DNA from: Limanda limanda
Lineage: Eukaryota; Chordata; Actinopteri; Pleuronectiformes; Pleuronectidae
Length of the DNA stretch: 64,000 bases
Direction: 5' to 3'
Assembly: GCF_963576545.1 (NCBI RefSeq)
Contig: NC_083651.1
Span: 16,911,580-16,975,579, forward strand
A program made the position numbers and the translations under genes. Shown here piece by piece: positions 1 through 23,267 of the stretch (its first letter is position 1; the number at the start of each line of letters is the position of its first letter). The notes beneath the pieces are model-generated. The model was not told the origin of the DNA and made no database searches. It was given only the letters and a program-made list of their open reading frames with translations.

Positions 1-470
1 TTTTCACAGATATCTGAAATGTCTTTGAGGATGCAGGTAGTGACCTGCACACAGTTATGAGTTTGAAATCTTGAAGGTTCAGTGTGTCAGATTTAAGTGT
101 AAGGGAGCTATTGGCAGACAATGTATATAAAATAATCTTGCAACTTCACCAATCTTCACTCATCTTATCTTGTGGAATGAAAATACTTTTAAAACAATAG
201 ATTTTAAAGTGTTCATTGTCAAATAGAATTGTGACACCGTGGAAAAAAGGGTAAATCTAAAGTAAAAATTAAGCTATGTGGAAACGCTTGTAAGAAGTTT
301 GAATCGAAGTCAAGATTATTTCATTCATCTGTAAAACAGATTTATGTGTAAAGAAGCTTTACTCTCTCTGAGAGTTAAAGTGCTATCATCAGGTGAAGGA
401 TGAGTTGATGATGGGATGCTCCAGGCTGCCTTATCTCCCCCAGTGCCTCACTCTGACTGGCACCCTAGCT

Positions 471-671
<201 letters not shown>

Positions 672-688
672 ATGTCCACCCGGCCCAC

Positions 689-1019
689 CTCGCTCTCCGA
701 CCTCTCTGCTCACAAACTCCACCGCCCTCCTGATGCTCTCACTGTCTGTAACCTCCAGCAGGAGGGTCTTCAGTCTGGACGAGGCCGCCGCTGCCAAATC
801 GGCTGCACCTTTCTCTGTGAGACAAGCTGCAATCACGTGGACACCTTGTCTGTCCAGCTGTCTGGCCAGCAGATTCCCAAAGCCGCTGTCACAGCCTGTG
901 ATCAACACGTGCTTCTGGCCGAGGCCCCTGACCCTTTGGCAGTCTCTGATGTACCAGCGAATGGCAGCGAGAGCGACCAGAAGTAAAGCAGATGTTAAGA
1001 CCAGATGTGGCAGGGTTAC
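689..1019 (-). CDS. dhrs9: dhrs9-like short-chain dehydrogenase/reductase, single exon (partial gene)
   Basis: This exon encodes the N-terminal part of a classical SDR oxidoreductase of the retinol/hydroxysteroid dehydrogenase group. It reads a hydrophobic membrane-anchor stretch (ALLLVALAAIRWYI), then the cofactor-binding motif ITGCDSGFGN (the TGxxxGxG Rossmann signature), then HVIAACLTEKGA and the VTDSES segment. These resemble DHRS9 closely as I recall it. The donor GTGGGC starts at 688 and leaves phase 1 after a Gly codon, exactly where this family splices before LWGLxNNAG. That next exon must lie left of the window, because I see no NNAG-like codons in 1-688. The 5' limit is set by an AG at 1020-1021, because a stop lies in frame just upstream and the exon has no ATG; the start codon must be in an earlier exon. 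The neighbour abcb11 agrees with the vertebrate order DHRS9-ABCB11. A related RDH paralogue is the alternative. Confidence 0.82.
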
Positions 1020-1353
1020 CTAAAACACACAACTCACTTTGAATTCACGCTCTGACTTGTGTTAATCTGCAAAACAAACTTATTCATGCAAATGGTGCAA
1101 ACAGAATGGTCAAGCAACTCACCTCGAATATATATGTGGTTAAACTCTCGATTGACACCTGAAGGGAGAAGAATGAGGTTCTTAAAACATTCATGCTCCC
1201 CCGCGATGAACATGTATGTAAGTTTATCTTTTTTCCAACAACATGATCAAACATTATGAACAAATAACCTTCACTTCTGCACTGTCCACTCCCTCCTCAT
1301 TAACAAATAGCTTTATTAGGAATGAGGAGCAGGGATCTGCAGCAATAAAACAA

Positions 1354-1600
1354 ACCCATCCATCCATTATTCATACAACTTATCCTCTGAGGGTTGTGAG
1401 GCAGACCCCTGGAGACATTAGGCAAGAGGTGGGGTCCACCTTGGGTAGGTCACCAGTCCACCACAAGGTTGATATACAGAGACAAACAAACATTTACACC
1501 TACAGAGTTAACCTAAGCTGCATGTAACTGTGGGAGGAAGGAGAACCTGGAGAAAACCCACTCAGCCACAGGAGGAACTCCACCCAAAAAGATTCTGCAC
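1354..1600 (-). mobile_element. SINE-like interspersed teleost repeat, reverse orientation
   Basis: It begins CCATCCATCCAT and runs through an ACTTATCCTCTGAGGG-type segment, CACCAGTCCACCACAAGG, AGACAAACAAACATT and GCATGTAACTGTGGGAGGAA to GAGAAAACCCACTCAGCC. Read on the minus strand, this is the same element as the copy at 7878-8180, with its GGATGG-type 3' tail. It is diverged and its tRNA-like head is poorly preserved. Confidence 0.75.
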
Positions 1601-2231
1601 AAGCTTCAGGCAGCCGGTCTTTATTTGCACCAGCTCAATTGCTGCAGATCAGTTTAACAGTTTCAGAAACAAAGCTCCACCAACATCACCACAGGCCAAA
1701 ACAAACAGCCCATTACAAACCAACAGCCAATTCCAATCAAACGCCCTATTCAAAACAAACATGTTTAGAACAGACACTGCAATAAGTCGTATACATTAAA
1801 GAAGGATTATACCACACTTCAAGTAAATTTTTCAATATTTAGAGAATGGGATGAGTTTAAGGCCACTACACTCTGCAACACAAATTGCCCAGAGATGATA
1901 CAAGAGTTTTGTTTGTGGGGGTCAAATTTAAAAAAAACAAAAACACGTCTTGATTATATTTTGTGTTATTTTCTACAACACAAACCTCACCATATTTACC
2001 TGCAGTGGGTCTCCACAGTGGAAATCCCAAAAGTAGGCAAGATAACCTTTAAAGCATTTCTTTCCCCCACTTGACCACCAGATGGCACCAATAAATAAAG
2101 ATAAATGGTTCTGATGAAGCATGTGCTCCTTAGTTTGACTTGAATAATGAAAACAAGTTAACATTCACATTACAGATGTTTGAGTAGTTCCAACGAGCCT
2201 CAAGCCACAGTTAACACAAATCTCATTTATC

Positions 2232-2310
<79 letters not shown>
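2232..2310. repeat. (ATA/AAT)n trinucleotide microsatellite, about 79 bp
   Basis: An uninterrupted AAT array of about 26 units. Poly-Asn and poly-Tyr reading frames across it are artefacts. Confidence 0.97.
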
Positions 2311-2312
<2 letters not shown>

Positions 2313-2959
2313 GCACACATACCATGGTTGCAGTTGCTCTGATAGAGGTGTGTCTTCCTGATCCAGAAAATGTATCAAATGCGGTGAAGATCCTGTCTCA
2401 GTCAACACTGGACCCTCTGCGAGAAACTTAAGTCTGTCTGACTTCGGTTCGTCTCCAGACTCAAGGTCCATAAGTGGCTGAAACCGTTTCAACAGCACAC
2501 AATTGTGTAATAGACAACACCAGATTACATGACCGCTGTATTTGATAAGTCCTGTCCCCTTTACCTCAGATTCCGTCTGAAAACACTGCAACTCGACCCA
2601 AAGGTTGCAGAGCAAATGTTGATTATGGTCATTGATACAATATGTTTACGATCGAAGGAGCAGGTTTACACAAGTGGAGTGGGGACAAAGTCCATCAAGA
2701 CCAGGAGCCCACTGAGGTCAGCAGGAGGACTACAAACCTGTTGTCCTGCAACCCAGCATTAGCCCCCTCACCTTGGATTTAACCTTCTGGACCTGGCACC
2801 TCTACCTGCATCGCTCCTGCCTCACCCTAAAGCTCCTGGCTCCCCACTACCAGCTCCAGCTCTCCCTAAACTCCAACCTGGTAATAACTTCCTTTCACCT
2901 ACTCCTATCTCCCCATCTGTGTCTCCGCACCTGGGTTCGCCTGCCCAACATTCCCACTT

Positions 2960-3160
2960 AACAACATTTACCCTAAGAAACCACATTTAAATTCCCTAGC
3001 TCCAGATTTTAATTTGGATCTGGACCAAATTGCACACACCCATAAATATCAGGCCCTTAAACAGGCCATTTTTGTGTCCATCCAAATCCATGAATGATTT
3101 TGATGGGGAGATTTGGTGAAGGTAATACAAAGTAAACTTTTTAGAATAGCTCTAACATCC
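2960..3160 (-). repeat. Dispersed teleost repeat, family D copy 1
   Basis: It contains CACATTTAAATTCC, ATTTGGATCTGGACCAAATT and GCACACACCCATAAATATC. The same blocks occur in the same order at 32925-33080 and 58360-58600, and as the reverse complement at 56010-56290. The class of the element is not known to me. Confidence 0.7.
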
Positions 3161-3552
3161 AGGGTAATGAGAGGGTTTGAAAAGTCAAAAGTCAACAAAA
3201 AACAAGCATTCGTCATTGAAACATTCATCCTCAGGGCACTCACCTGCCCTGAGGATATCACAGTTACTCACAGGATGTGACAGAAAGAGTTTTTCGAAGA
3301 CAGTTAATATGCAGATGATCAGCCAAACACTCACTGCAGCAGAGAGGACACAACCGGCAGCTCGTGGAATTGGTGTTTTGGCCAGGCAACGACGGTGATA
3401 TAAGGATTTACTGGTGAGATCTGCATCGATGAGCTCAATCAAAGGTGCGTTATTCACTGTACATCTGTGTGATGATTTACATCGCTGAAAAGAGTGGAGC
3501 AGGTGCAAACATGGGGAGCCTCTCCAGAAAAAGTGACAGTTTTTTGTTTCAG

Positions 3553-3790
3553 CCCTGTATGTTTGTCGGTTGGTTTGTAGTAAAGAAGATTACACAAAAA
3601 CTGCTCGACAGATTAACATGTAACGCTGTAGACGAATGTGCTAAGGGTCAGGGAAGGATTCATTTTGGTGACATTTTCCCCAATTTCTCTAGGATTAATT
3701 CAATCACTCATATATCTGTTATCTAAAAGATATAAAGAAGATATTAAGGGATTGTATTGGGCCTTGGCAAAGAAACTGATTTTCAGGACG
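3553..3790 (+). repeat. Dispersed teleost repeat, family D copy 2 (internally shortened)
   Basis: It starts with a TGTTTGTCGGTTGGTTTG run, then ATTACACAAAAACTGCTCGACAG, and ends with TTGGGCCTTGGCAAAG. These match the two ends of the family copy at 56010-56290. The middle is diverged or deleted. Confidence 0.65.
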
Positions 3791-4873
3791 CAGTCAAAGC
3801 ACAAGTAAAAGTCCTTTATCCGTTATATACATTTTCACATTCAAATTAAGCTGTGGCGGATTGTAGGTCCCAACCTGTCATTCATACTCGTTCAAATTTC
3901 TTAATGAAACTTTTTCTAACTTACACATCTTAATGAACAAATATGATTGAAGCCTAAAGTGAGGCTTACATCAGATATTCACATTCCACCTTTGGGATAC
4001 TAGTTGAGTTTAGATAGTTAATAAATTTACTTAGATGAAAATTAAGTTTTTTTCCTGATTTGTGATAAAGTACATGACCTGCCATTGTGAGAAAATAGAC
4101 ATCTCAAAGGAACACGGAAGAGAAAAACTCTGCTGTTGGCTTTATTGTGTTAATTTGCAATGTATTTGCTCTCTTTTTCATTCAAATATTTGCATATTGG
4201 CATATTTGCATACCTCTACAGCTGTCGATGCAGTTAAGTTTTAGAACATATGTGGCTTTCTAATGGTGGAAAATGGAAACAAATTAATTATAGTAACTTA
4301 GTAGATGTTTTGGGGGGTTAATGCCCACTAGGACAGGTAGTAGATGGCCTAGGTTCGGAATTTGCTCCTTTTTTACAGCCATGATATTATTACAACACAG
4401 GTGATTGATAATCCAACAGGAAGCAGGGGGCTTGAGTCAGAAACACAGTGTAGTAAACGTGACTGCTCTGTGAAGTTCACTCTCATGGGGCTCAGGGTTG
4501 CCTGACACGATACTTAGAATTTGGATTTAAAAAAGGACAAATTTACCTGTCGTCACTCAGCCACAGACAGGACGGCAGATGTAGGTTATCCAGTTTAAAA
4601 AGTAAAAAACGACCCCCTTTTTGTCGTACTATGAGAGCACACAAAGCCCACTACAAGAGGAAGACTAGATGGCAAGCCCCCCCCCCCTCTCCTTTTATTT
4701 TTTATTTCTTTTAAAATTATATTTACCTATTTACTGATTTATTCTATTTACTTATTTTATTTTATTTTTTCGTCTCTATAATTAATTTCCCTCTTTCTTT
4801 CTTTTCTTTTCTTTGTCTTGCAGCAGTGATGTATGCAATTGTATTGTATTGTATTATAATAATTTAATATGCC

Positions 4874-4875
<2 letters not shown>

Positions 4876-4905
<30 letters not shown>
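4876..4905. repeat. Short (TA)n run
   Basis: About 15 TA units in an AT-rich non-coding stretch. Confidence 0.85.
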
Positions 4906-4906
<1 letters not shown>

Positions 4907-5750
4907 ATTCTATGTACTTCTGCTGCATGGGGTAGGCTGGCCGGGGGTGGGTGGGTAGTATTGTGGGTAGGGGTATATCCATTAGATTTATGTTTATAAT
5001 TGTATAATTGTACTGAGTACCCAAAGAAAACCAATAAAAAATGTTAAACATAAAAAGTAAAAAACGTGTAAAAATCACTAAAGGCAAATGTTGACAGTGT
5101 ATAACCAAACATGAAAAAAAACCCTATTATAATGACTAAAGTTGTGAGCAAGGTTTTACAATCCACCACAGTTTGATTTGGTTTGGCGCTATACAAAAAA
5201 TCATAATAACTGACTTGATTGTTCATGCTGCTTGATCGGAAATGTAAGAGGAAAAAACTAAAAAGAATATCTTGTCACAATCATCCAACATTTTAATTGA
5301 TTCTTTATTTATTGCATATGTACTGTCGTGGCAATTTCTACAATTCCACTACCAACGAGGAAACAAGACACAAAATTATCTTACAGTATTGTCACACTTT
5401 AATGCTCAGAGCATGGTGCATATACCACAGGGTTTAGTTTGTGTCTACAGATTCAATTATGATCAAACAGACGGGAAATAAACATTTTATTATGTCAACT
5501 GTTATATTTCCTTTACAGTACTTATACTACTAACACTATTTTGTGATATATATTTTTGGTATTAGTTTACTAATAATTGCTATAAAATCATTTACAAATT
5601 GAAAACTAACTTTTGTGGGTCAATGGAAATTCAATCTTTGATACAGAAGTCTTAATACACAGTTGATCATATTTAAAAAAAAATGCATCCCACTAATCTG
5701 CATCCCGAACGATTAAACTTCAAAATTATAATTTTGATTCTTTTCCACAG

Positions 5751-16573
<10,823 letters not shown>

Positions 16574-16839
16574 GCACCTGAAGCCACTTATGATGAGCAT
16601 TGCATTTTTAAATATATATATTTGTACAGGCCTTAGAGTACTTTTAATTACTGGCTTGTCATGTTGTGGTGTCACACTGAAAAAGTCTTCGGTGCACTGA
16701 AATTGTGTGTGTTACAATACAAGTAAAGATATGGAAGCATTTAAAGAAAATATATAAAAAGAAAATATGAAATATTTACACAATATGTGCGTTCTGTACA
16801 TTGAGTATTTAGTGCAAGCTTGGATATGTGTGAGTGTTA

Positions 16840-17640
16840 CTGGTATTGTAATGAGTCCAGTCTGCTGACTCAGAGTGTCTGACACTCAAAGGGAGGAGTT
16901 GCATGGCTGGAAGAGCCACAGACAGGAATGACTTCCTGTGGTGCCCTGTGGTGCATTTTGGTGGTGTCAGACTCCTGTGAGACATTGTCCGGGACGGCAT
17001 GTAACTAAGACAACATCCTCACGTCTGACAGCGCCGCCAGAGAGTCCAGCTCCACCCCCACTGCGTCACTGGCCTTGCGTACCAGTTTGTTGAGTCTGTT
17101 GGCGTCCGCAACCCTCACTCTGCTGGCCCAGCACACAATAGCAAACAGGAGAGCACTGGCCACCACAGTCTTATAAAACATCCCCAGCATAGTCCGGCAG
17201 ATGTTGAAGGACCTCAGGCACCTCAGGAAATAGAGGCGGCTCTGGCCCTTCTTGTCAAGGCAATCAGTGTTCTTAGCCCAGTCCAGCTTACGGTCTGTGA
17301 ACACTCCCAGGTATTCATACTCCTCCACAATGTCCACGCTGACCCCCTGGATGGAAACAGGAGTCACCAGTGTCCTGACCCTCCTTAGATCCACAACTAG
17401 CTCCTTTGTCTTTATCCACCTGCATAGCTGTGAGTTTCTCGCCCAGTAGAGCTGGCCTGATGGTGTAGATAGAAGACAGTCAGCTACTGAGCCAGAGGAG
17501 GTGTAAGGAGGAGGAGGAGGGGGAGCTTCCTCCTGTAGCTGTCCTTTACCTCCTTGACCTTGATTTCCAGGTCCCTCTGAATAGTCCTCAGGTTCTCCCT
17601 GTTGTCACCTCTGATAACCCTCTTTCTCCTCGTTAAGGAT
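16840..17640 (-). pseudogene. Decayed non-LTR retrotransposon (LINE) ORF2 3' fragment
   Basis: On the minus strand, 17394-17005 reads as the C-terminal part of a LINE reverse transcriptase: EYEYLGVFTDRKLDWAKN, then RLYFLRCLRSFNICRTML, FYKTVVASALLFAIVCWASR and NKLVRKASDAVGVELDSL. An upstream block (about 17640-17530) reads NLRTIQRDLEIKVKEVKDSY, a segment that lies well before this region in intact elements, so an internal piece is missing. After the stop at 17005 the frame shifts, and HHRKSFLSVALPAM matches the usual C-terminal block. It resembles CR1/L2-type LINEs; the exact clade is not decided. It is non-functional. Confidence 0.8.
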
Positions 17641-18249
17641 GGCTTATAGAGAAGTGTCACATACAGAGCTGGGCAATAAAACAGTATCAATAACTGTCAC
17701 AATATAATTGTCCAATGTATATAAATGTATTGCTTATGCATTGTACAAGCACAGTGAGGCAGTATAACACATAATTGATCTATCGCATGTGTGTTTATCA
17801 AGTGTTTGTCACTGTCTGTCCATAAAGAGTTTAAAACCACAACCATCACTTACAATATCAGGCTTTCAACTTAAAATAATTAATAATGTGACATTTTCCA
17901 TTATATTTATGATCAATATCGGACTAAATAGCAAGACTAAGACAAGGTAAGTTCAGAGGCAAAGTATTTTACGCTGCACACATGTTTGTTCAAGCCTGAC
18001 TGAACAGTAGCCTGCTTACTCAGGTACAGTTACATCATGTTGTGCCCGGCCTCAGGTGCCGCTGGATGCTAGACAACCACAGACAGCGGGAAAAGATGTG
18101 GAAATCAGTTGAACTAATCTATCTAATCTACTTACATCAGACACTTTGTTCTACCTCATTACATTTTGCCTGATTAGTATTTGATTGATTTGAGTTTGCT
18201 TGAAGAAACTAAGTGACATTAACACAGAACAGGACATGCATACACACAT

Positions 18250-18490
<241 letters not shown>

Positions 18491-19203
18491 GCACATACAT
18501 CAATGTTAGAGAAAAGTATATTTCAGACATGTTGAGTTGTATTCACGGTGCAGATTTACAATGCAGCACAATCTCAATGTTTTATAAACCTACACTGATA
18601 TCTGACATATTATAAACATAATGCAGAGTCTCCCTTTTTTTCCTAACATGTTCGTGTCTTGTAACTGATATACTGAACTAAGGAAAACATTTTTAAGACA
18701 GTCTTCTGATGAAGATATTTAAATATGTTTTAAAGATGACATATCATTACAACCTGTGTTGGGCCATTGATTGTGTTCATGTCCAATGTTCTTTAGACAC
18801 TGATGCGAAAACCCTGTGTTTATTCAGAAGAAAATATACTCTTAAATACAAAATAATGCAAAATTACTTTCCAATAGAGCTCTTTAATGAAAAACAAAAC
18901 AGTTTTATTCACAACAATCATATAATATCATTCATCTTCACATATACACTGATACAACAGGCAACTACACTTTTTATATTTTGCTATGTTCATGGCATAA
19001 GGACCAATATTTCATCATATCAGACTAGTATTTACTACTATAACCCTATTAAGTAACTTATTTCAAGCTATATTGCGGTTTCAGTGCTTGTGTGCAGCTA
19101 CTGGGACTAGGAGTCTGACAAGTGGTGTCAGTTTATCCAATGCCCATGTCTTCTAATGCTGGTTAAAAAGGGTTGTGAGAAATCCTACAATTTCGTTGAT
19201 GAT

Positions 19204-20614
19204 CTAAGACAGTTTCCTGTCCTCATCTCCAATCAGCAAATGAACACAGTAAGGAATAACAGCCACCACACCGAGAGGTACTGAAGCACTCTTACAAAAC
19301 GACAGTATGTAAAACAGAACCTCAGTGTGAGTGGGCATTTTCATCAAGTCAAAGAGCTGCAGACACGTGAGAGTTGCGGCCACACACATGAGTTTGAATC
19401 TGGTTTTGTTGCCGTTCTTCCCCTTGCAACTCTGGAGGAACATCTCAGAGTTGACGGCCAGGCCAAGGCCAAACAAGGATCCCAGGTTTCTCAAGAGACC
19501 AGCGAAAGGGGTGGTGTCCAGATGGATCCACTCTGGGTTAGCGCACCACTTCTTGGCTTTGGTGACGGACCACAGAAGATTGATGCCCATCACTTTGAGG
19601 AGCAGATAAAAGCAAACGGCAAAGAAGAAAAGAAAAACGTCGGTCTGTATGTAAACTTTCAAGCTTGCTCTGTAAACTGAAGGGATGTGATCAAACACGG
19701 CAGCAACCAGCATACCTGAATAATAAAAAAATAAAAAGTTATTTCTTACACAAACTACAGCAGCATACAAAAGATTGGGTTTGTTTGTGAATGCAAGATG
19801 GAACTCACCCGATAAAAGGCCGAGGATAACCTGATCCGGGAAATGTGTCGCAATAAAAACCCTGGAGATGCAAACGCTAATCTGAATGATCCAGAAAGCC
19901 ATCCACAGACCAGACCTCAGGAGACGAAACCTGAAAGGACACATTGATACATCAACAGTGATGAGGAAACTACTCACTTTAGGGAATAATTGCAATATAT
20001 CTGCCCACCTCTGTAAACTCTGTACAGATGAGGTACTGGGGGAGGGCCTGGTGAAGTGGAGAACAGAGGTGATCATCACATACCACACACAGGATGAACC
20101 CATGGCATGCCCAGATGGATTACCTGCAGAAACACATCAGGGTCAGTATTGCTTTCAATGGGATTAATTACCATTATATTGCAGACATGGTGCTGACCTG
20201 GCCCTGTTTCACATGTGATTTGAAATTGCTCCAAACGTGGCGCTGAATTGTTGTGGTAGAACGTGGTTTCTTGGACCCACCAGTAAGGCCGCTGACCAAA
20301 CAGAATCCTAGAAAAGACAAGTACCAGATTATAGATTGCAAACATATAAAATGCACTGAAAGTTGAAACATTTGTCTGTCCTGAAGTTCAGCTTACCATT
20401 TGAAAATTAGATTGAGCCAGTCTCCTATAACAGCCGACCATATCATCTTGGTGCCAACTTTATGACTGAGATGGAACCAGAGGGGGAAGTAAACCAAGAA
20501 GATGTTGCGAGGGTCGCCCACGGTTGACATGAAGTTGAGAAAGCCGTGATATTCCCTGTAGTTGTTCTGCAGATGCTGGATAACCAGCACGCCGCTGCCG
20601 TGCACTAAATCCAT
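19204..20614 (-). CDS. g6pc2: g6pc2: glucose-6-phosphatase catalytic subunit 2
   Basis: ER-membrane glucose-6-phosphate hydrolase of the islet type, which opposes glucokinase in beta cells. Exons (minus): 20614-20397, 20307-20198, 20123-20009, 19930-19809, 19715-19204. Phases 2,1,2,1 all match, giving 358 residues (human G6PC2 355). The active-site motifs are complete: KWILFGQRP (KxxxxxxRP), PSGHAMGSS with the nucleophile-region His, and [12 protein letters not shown] (SRxxxxxHxxxD). Segments such as [24 protein letters not shown] and [19 protein letters not shown] follow G6PC2 rather than G6PC1 as I recall them, and the position between ABCB11 and SPC25 agrees. One motif residue differs from human: NPSGH in place of SPSGH. 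An in-frame ATG at 20680 would add 22 residues, but [10 protein letters not shown] matches the family start and the TATA box favours a transcript beginning close to 20680. Confidence 0.95.
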
Positions 20615-20704
20615 CTGAAGCTGCGTCTCTGTGTGCACCACTGCAAACCGCTGCTTCCTCAGCTCCAGTCGAAGCACCATGAACCCACATCGCACCTCAG
20701 ATAC

Positions 20705-20713
20705 CTTTATATA
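20705..20713 (-). promoter_or_regulatory. TATA box of g6pc2
   Basis: TATATAAAG on the minus strand, about 92 bp upstream of the g6pc2 ATG. Transcription would start near 20680 and give a 5' leader of about 65 nt. Confidence 0.6.
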
Positions 20714-20714
20714 T

Positions 20715-22050
20715 CTTAGACCACCATCATAAATCATTGGACGGGACCATGGTAACACCTTCCAGCTCTCTGGAAATAAAATAATGTGTCCGCTGGTCGT
20801 GAGGGCTCAGCATTTTAAGACAAGTTACAAAACCTGTTTACACCCAGACGAGCCATTAGATGTTTTACAGGCCATTGCTTTAACAATTGTTAAATATTAG
20901 CCATTGTACACACTGAAAGAGACAGAACCCGGTGTGACCCTGTGGATCCTTTCAGCCTCATTAATATTGTTATTCTCTAAGAACGTAGCAACAAAATGGG
21001 CCTCCCATAAAACTGTGACTGGAAAACACATCCCATCTGCTATCCACAGCTGGGAACACTGACTGACTGTCACCATTTGTTTTTTTTGTTCCATATTACA
21101 ACTACAGTTGTCTTTGTTAAAATGTTAAAATACACAACATTACCAATGGCTATACGCTGCTGTACAATAATAAAGTTATTATTTCATTACTAGTTTTTTC
21201 TTCATTCTGATGAGGAATATGGTGCAGACTTGGTTGAAACCTACCTGAACTTCCTTAAACTCACCACAAGGTGGTGTAAAGTCACAGCAAAGACATAGAG
21301 GTATTATTTGCATCGAGGGGTCCTCAAGGTGTTCCTGGTTTAAACTGCAACATTCATCAGTAGATTACATCTTAAATTAAAAGGATATTCCCTATTTGGG
21401 AAAAATGTAGAAAAACATGCCGCGTCTGATAGTTGGTAAACTTGTAAACGGAAGAAAAGTAATATTACGTGGTTATTGCCTCATAATTACTTTCTACATA
21501 ACAATTGTCACTGATCATATTCGACCTCACTTCACATTACTGTGGAAAATTGGTTGTTTGGACACATAGTGAATGACAGGAGCCATCATTAGGATTATTT
21601 GATTAATTTGAACATTGTTTTATTAAAAATGTCCCATCCATGAATCTAACTTCAAACAAAGTAAACAAAATGTTACAGATCTGACCACTTATATCAATCA
21701 ATACATATCATACATATCTGATTGCACAAATATAAAAAGCTATAAAGATCTATAAGTATTGTAAGCTTTACATGATTTTTATTCAAACAGTTTTTCTTTA
21801 TTTTTCTGTAGATTGGTTCAGCATTTTGGATCCCCCCCTTGTCGGATTTATGGTTTGAATAAGTGTGGACTTATGTTCGGGATGTCTGTATGTTTATATT
21901 TGTCTGTCTCTGAATGACTTAACAAAGTTATTTTAAAAAAAAAAGTGAGGATAACACGTCATTTCCGGCGCTTGGTCCCAGCCCTTGTACACCAGTCAAC
22001 AAACAACGAAGAAGAATAAACCACGCCTCTTGATGCTAACCGCCCATATT
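20715..22050. other. Divergent interval between g6pc2 and spc25
   Basis: g6pc2 (minus) and spc25 (plus) are transcribed away from each other. Most of the interval is plain AT-rich sequence. I see no gene or clear repeat. Confidence 0.7.
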
Positions 22051-22103
22051 TGAAAATAACGTCTGTTTCAGCCACAGGACGTAAAGAGAAAAAAGCTGAA
22101 AAC
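21965..22103 (+). promoter_or_regulatory. spc25 promoter and non-coding first exon
   Basis: A GTGAGT donor follows GCTGAAAAC at 22103, and the next exon carries the ATG, so this is the non-coding first exon; its 5' limit is unknown. Upstream are an ETS-type CATTTCCGGCGC (near 21960-21971) and CCGCCCATATTTGAAAAT (near 22040-22057). The latter contains TTTGAA, the CHR element of cell-cycle genes. The use of these sites is inferred. Confidence 0.5.
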
Positions 22104-23267
22104 GTGAGTATATTATTCATCATTCTTCTTTATAACGTCTCTGACATTTACTCCCAGGTGCAACGGACTCAGCTTTGTCCAACACGAATCTGTAAAAGCA
22201 CCAGTCGCTGTCTTCTGCTGCGGAAGTAGCGTAAACTGTGTTGAATTTCCGGCTAACTGCTAATGTTGCCCAGCTAACGCTAACATGCTAACTTTGCCTG
22301 TCGGTGTCGATCACTCGCAATGTTTTCACATGTTGTCTGTGACGTCGCACATGGAAAACCACGTTAACACCACTCCGCAGTGTACACGCAGTGTGTTAAC
22401 GCACAGAGTGGCGAGTTAGCAGACGATGCTAACAACAGCTAGCGAGTCGCTCTGTGCTACATTAACTTGATAAAGTTAGTAAACCTGTCTTATTAGATGT
22501 TGTTTTCAGGGACCATATTGTTGATACCACACAGGAATTTAACTCGTCATAAAAGTTTAAGTTCTTATCGGTTTTTCACCTCATGGGGGGTGCAGATGGC
22601 AGACTGGGTTTGTTAACTTTCAGTTGTTTTTGATGAATCAAGGGAGGCAGCTTTCACTGTTATTATCACTCTTAAAACACAAGGAAATGGTGAAATATCA
22701 TCGAGATTCCCAACGTGACTGAGGAAAGGCAGCATAACTGAGAACAATAAAAACAATAATAAATGATGATAATTTAATATCTTTCTATTGTTAAATTAGC
22801 TGTCTTATCAGTGGTAACTGAAGTTGAAAATATTGATAACGCAGTTAAGTAGTACGTTTTTAATAATAATAACTACTTCTTTAAGTCACTGTCTCATAAT
22901 CTGCCTATGCATTTATACAACCTTACTATTTTACATATGTATGTGTGGAAGCAGAGAGGAGAATGGATTCATGTCACATCTTTTTGTATTGCTTATCATT
23001 ATGGCAGGTGCCTGGTTCCTTCATCTTAACATTACCATTTTAAGTTAGTTGGTTGAAAATAATCTGTTCTTGCAGCCAGATGTCAAACATGAAAATCATA
23101 AATATATTGGTGATGTTACAAGCGGCAGTTTATTGTATAAATCATTCAAGCAATGTATACATTTTTTTTCCTTAAAAAGTTTATTGTAAAGTTAGAATAA
23201 TGCTCATCTTCTAAATGTACACAATGAGCATTAAGGTGTTGTTGTTTTTTTCCAACAACAGAACACC

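Larger units (their letters stand above)
1022..5750. other. Non-coding interval between the dhrs9-like exon and abcb11
   Basis: This should hold the 5' end of the dhrs9-like gene (minus) and the promoter of abcb11 (plus). I could not place the dhrs9 start exon. The interval holds a SINE-type repeat (1354-1600), an AAT array, two copies of a dispersed teleost repeat in opposite orientation (2960-3160 and 3553-3790) and a TA run near 4876-4905. A possible extra exon at about 3272-3350 (minus) is discussed in the findings. No other convincing gene is visible. Confidence 0.6.

Noticed and set aside
2180..2615. Frames with poly-Asn or poly-Tyr
   Set aside because: They cross the AAT array and have no domain outside it.
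17005..17394. A 129-residue minus-strand protein as a host gene
   Set aside because: The sequence is a LINE reverse transcriptase tail with an internal deletion and a downstream frameshift.
19204..20614. g6pc1 (liver enzyme) as the identity
   Set aside because: The [15 protein letters not shown] and VIQHLQNNY stretches, the length and the ABCB11/SPC25 neighbours fit g6pc2 better.
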